Source: JAHELQ01 sp965603365 (GTDB taxonomy: Bacteria > Acidobacteriota > Aminicenantia > UBA2199). Taken from it: DNA of 64,000 nt. A program made the translations under genes and the position numbers. Shown here one piece after another: positions 62,643 through 64,000 of the stretch; the first letter of the stretch is position 1; every line of letters starts with the position of its first letter. The DNA lies in the NCBI GenBank assembly GCA_965603365.1, contig CBFDCR010000017.1:1-64000 (forward strand), in the 5' to 3' direction. The notes below the pieces were generated by a model. That model was not told the DNA's origin. It was given only the letters and a program-made list of their open reading frames with translations, and searched no databases.

Positions 62643-62787
62643 CGATACTCTGGATGATCTCCCGGGCGGAGTTGAGTTTTTTTCTGTGGACGAATTCAAT
62701 GGTCTTGCGGCTGCGCAGCACCAGGTAGGTCATAAAGGCCAGAGCCGCAAAGATGATTACAATTCCGATAATAACGTCGTTACCCAT
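62629..62787 (-). CDS. small membrane protein upstream of and overlapping the permease
   Basis: A 52-residue frame, MGNDVIIGIVIIFAALAFMT then YLVLRSRKTIEFVHRKKLNS: one membrane helix followed by a basic tail. Its stop overlaps the preferred permease start region (62642) in another frame, suggesting translational coupling. The ribosome site is weak. It is probably an accessory peptide of the permease. Confidence 0.5.
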   Translation of the reverse strand: MGNDVIIGIVIIFAALAFMTYLVLRSRKTIEFVHRKKLNSAREIIQSIDGTR

Positions 62788-62933
62788 AATCTGCTTCTAT
62801 CATATATCAAAGGCAAGGTTAAAAGTCAATTATTCGACAAACTTTTCCGCGAAAAAAGTTAGAACCAAATGGGCGGAATAACGTATGTTATATGTTACGT
62901 GTTAAGCGTTATATGTTACGCATAAAGGTAAAA

Positions 62934-63860
62934 ATGGAAAACGGAACCATACTTGAGTTAAAGAACATTCATTTTTATTACGGCAACTTCAAGGCCATCG
63001 ACGGTGTGAACCTGGAGATCGGCCGGGGCATCTACGGCCTGCTGGGGCCCAACGGCGCCGGCAAGACCACCTTGATGAAGATCATCCTGGGATTCTTAGC
63101 GCCCAAACAGGGCAGCGGGAGCGTGCTGAATTTCGATATTCGGCATAACCAGATCGAGATGCGCAGGAAGGTCGGCTACATGCCGGAGAGCGACTGCCTG
63201 ATCCCCGGCATGGACGCCGTCACCCTGACCGCCTACCTGGGTGAACTGACCGGCATGCCCCGGCAGGAGGCGGTAAAACGGGCCCATGAAGTGCTGTACT
63301 ACGTGGGACTGGAGGAGGCGAGGTACCGGCAGGTAGAGACCTACTCGGCCGGCATGAAACAGCGGCTGAAATTGGCCACCGCCCTGGTGCACGATCCGGG
63401 GCTGCTGTTCTTAGACGAACCCACTTCCGGCATGGACCCCCAGGCCCGGAAGGAGATGCTGGAGTTGATCAACGACATCGCCGCCAAAGGCACCATGCAT
63501 ATGATCATCTCCTCCCACATTTTAGCCGACGTCGAGGCCACCTGCCGCCGTGTCCTGATTATGAACAGGGGCAAAATTATCTCCCAGCAGCAGATCGGGG
63601 ATATGAACCGGGAAAAAGTGAATATCTTCGAGCTGAAGTTGAAGGGCAAAATCGAGGCCTTTAAGGCCAAACTGGCCGGTTTCCGCCTGGAGCAGGATGA
63701 AAAGGGGGTATTTCGCATCCACCTGCCGGCAGATTATTCTAAAAAGTCGATTTTCCAGACCGCCCTGGACACGGGCGTTCAGATCCGGCATTTCCGGGAA
63801 AGCAAACTCACCTTAGAAGACGCCTTTGTCACCGCCATAGGAGAAGCCGATGCCCATTAG
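62934..63860 (+). CDS. ABC transporter ATP-binding protein
   Basis: 308 residues from the ATG at 62934 (AAAGG upstream; in-frame starts further upstream lie in the repetitive GTTATATGTTACG stretch and were rejected). ABC motifs: Walker A GLLGPNGAGKTTLMKIILGF, signature TYSAGMKQRLKLA, Walker B LLFLDEPTSGMDPQA, and switch His in IISSHILADVEATCRR. The C-terminal ~90 residues are the DrrA/CcmA-like tail. The ATPase of an ABC-2 type exporter, it overlaps the next gene by 11 bases. Confidence 0.93.
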   Translation: MENGTILELKNIHFYYGNFKAIDGVNLEIGRGIYGLLGPNGAGKTTLMKIILGFLAPKQGSGSVLNFDIRHNQIEMRRKVGYMPESDCLIPGMDAVTLTAYLGELTGMPRQEAVKRAHEVLYYVGLEEARYRQVETYSAGMKQRLKLATALVHDPGLLFLDEPTSGMDPQARKEMLELINDIAAKGTMHMIISSHILADVEATCRRVLIMNRGKIISQQQIGDMNREKVNIFELKLKGKIEAFKAKLAGFRLEQDEKGVFRIHLPADYSKKSIFQTALDTGVQIRHFRESKLTLEDAFVTAIGEADAH

Positions 63861-64000
63861 AGAAAAAGGATATTACCGTTGGGATGGGGAGTTCAAATCC
63901 GCCTATGTCAAGTGGCTGCCCATCTTTGGCAACGGCATCAAAAAGGTCTTCAAGAAGAAGTGGTCCAAAACCCTGTTTGCCCTGTGCGCCTCTTCCTTCT
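63850..64000 (+). CDS. ABC-2 type permease, partial (runs off the window)
   Basis: The first ~50 codons begin MPIREKGYYRWDGEFKSAYV, followed by KWLPIFGNGIKKVFKKKWSK and the start of a hydrophobic segment (TLFALCASSF). The overlap with the ATPase gene and the polar N-terminus before the first helix fit the membrane partner of the exporter. The rest lies outside the window. Confidence 0.6.
   Translation, partial: MPIREKGYYRWDGEFKSAYVKWLPIFGNGIKKVFKKKWSKTLFALCASSF

Overview
The window reads as a chromosomal segment of a Gram-negative-type bacterium rich in TPR proteins, Hanks-type Ser/Thr kinases, exported peptidases and short intergenic repeats. The mix (a CHAT-TPR giant, an M2 dipeptidase, a two-component-propeller AraC regulator, Bacteroidota-like lanthipeptide leaders, a tungsten aldehyde-oxidoreductase complex) fits an Acidobacteriota-like deep lineage such as Candidatus Aminicenantes. 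That placement is inference from gene content only; no rRNA or tRNA gene was recognised.

Layout. 0-6 kb: an accessory strip with a frameshifted IS4-type transposase, a stand-alone DUF4338 (DruA-type) gene, a DUF1016 nuclease bracketed by near-identical 35-bp repeats, and a STAND-type ATPase with TPRs. 6-9 kb: a papain-like exported peptidase, then the housekeeping run rpmB - LOG-like gene - truA. 9-17.4 kb: two toxin-antitoxin modules (the second toxin truncated), a secreted TPR-CHAT protein, small envelope proteins and an Rpn-type nuclease. 17.4-24.5 kb: a tandem-repeat array, a propeller-AraC regulator interrupted by a poly-C tract, then sigma factor - anti-sigma - M48 peptidase/TPR - a tiny Gly-Gly leader peptide. 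24.6-33.7 kb: M2 peptidase, sirtuin, two kinases, a PP2C phosphatase, a C69 dipeptidase and a lipoprotein. 34-45 kb: a class I lanthipeptide locus with two split LanB pairs, LanC with a long C-terminal extension, an intact precursor, and a truncated second leader before an SDR gene. 46-52.4 kb: kinase-TPR, TPR and Kre9-like exported proteins, and a propeller/thioredoxin-like pair whose second gene is frameshifted. 53-58.2 kb: a five-gene tungsten (AOR-family) redox operon. 58.5-64 kb: an OLD-like ATPase/TOPRIM protein, an amino-acid permease with a Usp tail, and an ABC exporter that runs off the window.

The most unusual system is the operon at 53.1-58.2 kb. The AOR catalytic chain is split over two genes: the pterin-binding N-domain is fused to a NuoE-like [2Fe-2S] domain, and the remaining AOR domains are fused behind NuoG-like Fe-S domains. 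Between them lies a NuoF-like protein that keeps all its Fe-S domains but has precisely lost the FMN/NADH domain. ThiF-like and ThiS/MoaD-like genes overlap at the end and probably serve the tungstopterin cofactor. A textbook sigma-70 promoter precedes the operon.

The lanthipeptide locus pairs one Cys-rich precursor with two different dehydratase systems. A second short peptide with a KGG leader motif sits 18 kb away beside a sigma/anti-sigma pair. Several intergenic regions carry degenerate tandem repeats with a common period of about 21 bp but unrelated sequences; this looks like a lineage-specific feature.
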